From Solimonas terrae (GTDB lineage Bacteria > Pseudomonadota > Gammaproteobacteria > Nevskiales > Nevskiaceae): DNA of 64,000 nucleotides. Made by a program: the position numbers and the translations under genes. Where the stretch lies: NCBI RefSeq assembly GCF_011067135.1, contig NZ_JAAMOW010000002.1, forward strand, positions 248,001 to 312,000, in the 5' to 3' direction. Below the pieces are notes generated by a model. It worked only from the letters and a program-made list of their open reading frames with translations, did not search any database and was not told where the DNA came from. Below are positions 63,486-64,000 of this stretch, one piece after another. How positions within the stretch are numbered: the first letter of the stretch is position 1; every line of letters begins with the position of its first letter.

Positions 63486-64000
63486 ATGCGCGGTCTGGGC
63501 TGGACGCTCGCCATCCTGCTGGCCGTGGTGCTGGTGCTGATCGCCTGGATTCATCACGAGGGCCGGCCGCCGCATGGCCGGGCGCAGTACGTCGCGATGG
63601 GCAGCTCGTTCGCCGCCGGTCCGGCGATCACCACGCGCGCTGCCGACAGTCCCTGGTTCTGCGCGCGCTCGCAGGACAATTACGCGCATCAGCTCGCGCG
63701 GCTGCGCCAGCTGTCGCTGGTCGATGTCAGCTGCGGCGGTGCGACGACGCGGCACATCCTCGGCGGCGGCTTCCTGATGCTGCCGCCGCAGCTCGACGCG
63801 GTGACGAGCGACACCGAACTGGTCACGATCACGATCGGCGGCAACGACATCGACTACATCGGCAACATGATGGCGCTGGGCTGCGACGCGAGCACGCCCT
63901 GGTACCTGCGCCGGGTCGGCGCCTGCCGCAGTCGCAGCGTCGGCCGCATGGAACAGGATCTGCGCGACACCGCGCTGCGGATGGGCCGCATCGTCGACGA
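63486..64000 (+). CDS. SGNH/GDSL hydrolase, membrane-anchored (3' partial)
   Basis: The frame runs open to the window edge. An N-terminal signal anchor (RGLGWTLAILLAVVLVLIAW) precedes block I MGSSFAAGPAI (Ser nucleophile), block II CGGATTRHIL and block III VTITIGGNDIDYIGN. It would be a periplasm-facing esterase or lipase. The ATG at 63486 has TTAGGA upstream at good spacing; a GTG at 63471 that overlaps the esterase stop is the alternative. It should be part of the receptor-3 operon. Confidence 0.85.
   Translation, partial: MRGLGWTLAILLAVVLVLIAWIHHEGRPPHGRAQYVAMGSSFAAGPAITTRAADSPWFCARSQDNYAHQLARLRQLSLVDVSCGGATTRHILGGGFLMLPPQLDAVTSDTELVTITIGGNDIDYIGNMMALGCDASTPWYLRRVGACRSRSVGRMEQDLRDTALRMGRIVD

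Overview
The window is GC-rich, densely packed bacterial chromosome. It reads as an aerobic, heterotrophic Gram-negative proteobacterium: three TonB-dependent outer-membrane receptors, signal peptides, a glycine-zipper envelope protein, an Lrp-controlled branched-chain keto-acid dehydrogenase and many acyl-CoA enzymes. Gene style and the CCCTCTCCCC-type intergenic repeats fit a gammaproteobacterium of the Nevskiales/Steroidobacterales/Xanthomonadales kind. That placement is an inference; no rRNA or other marker gene is present.

1-18000 is a CoA-ester catabolic block. It holds the end of an FAD-dependent desaturase-like oxidoreductase, a VapBC toxin-antitoxin pair, a crotonase, an overlapping CoA-transferase/CitE-lyase pair, four acyl-CoA dehydrogenases (one short and lacking the usual catalytic Glu), two type III CoA-transferases, an IclR regulator, a luciferase-like flavin monooxygenase, two SDR dehydrogenases and a nitronate monooxygenase. 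18000-22300 carries a Rieske oxygenase alpha subunit and several poorly characterised small genes, including a glycine-zipper envelope protein.

22347-31750 is the most interesting region. A D-aminopeptidase-like serine hydrolase diverges from a TetR gene across two near-identical operators. The TetR gene leads what looks like one operon: TonB receptor, alpha/beta hydrolase, M81 (MlrC-family) metallopeptidase, DgcN (D-glutamate N-acetyltransferase type) and DgcA (N-acetyl-D-Glu racemase type). I read this as a candidate locus for importing and dismantling D-amino-acid (D-Glu) peptides.

32080-36665 has an Lrp-type regulator diverging from the E1alpha, E1beta and E2 genes of a branched-chain 2-oxoacid dehydrogenase (no E3 nearby), followed by a small HTH-only LuxR protein. 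36811-44177 is mostly minus strand: a secreted CocE-type hydrolase, a second HTH-only LuxR protein overlapping an SCP2-type thiolase, then a racemase, acyl-CoA dehydrogenase, SDR and two MaoC-fold proteins, which could together carry out a beta-oxidation-like sequence on a branched or polycyclic acyl-CoA.

44352-56941 holds a MalT/AlkS-like regulator diverging from an acyl-CoA synthetase, a second TonB receptor with a coupled hydrolase, a tannase-family lipoprotein, a mannitol-type dehydrogenase and an HSL-type esterase. 56925-64000 has a dienelactone hydrolase-family protein, a hydrolase, a TetR gene diverging over a pair of palindromes from a third TonB receptor, a two-lobed esterase with a degenerate first lobe, and the start of an SGNH hydrolase. 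The three TonB receptors are clear paralogues, each next to hydrolases, which suggests related but distinct uptake-plus-hydrolysis modules.

Two copies of a roughly 270-bp MITE-like repeat (31749-32016, 52280-52554) and several palindromic intergenic repeats are also present. I found no tRNA, rRNA, CRISPR array, prophage or transposase gene. Most short intergenic gaps not listed hold nothing I can name.
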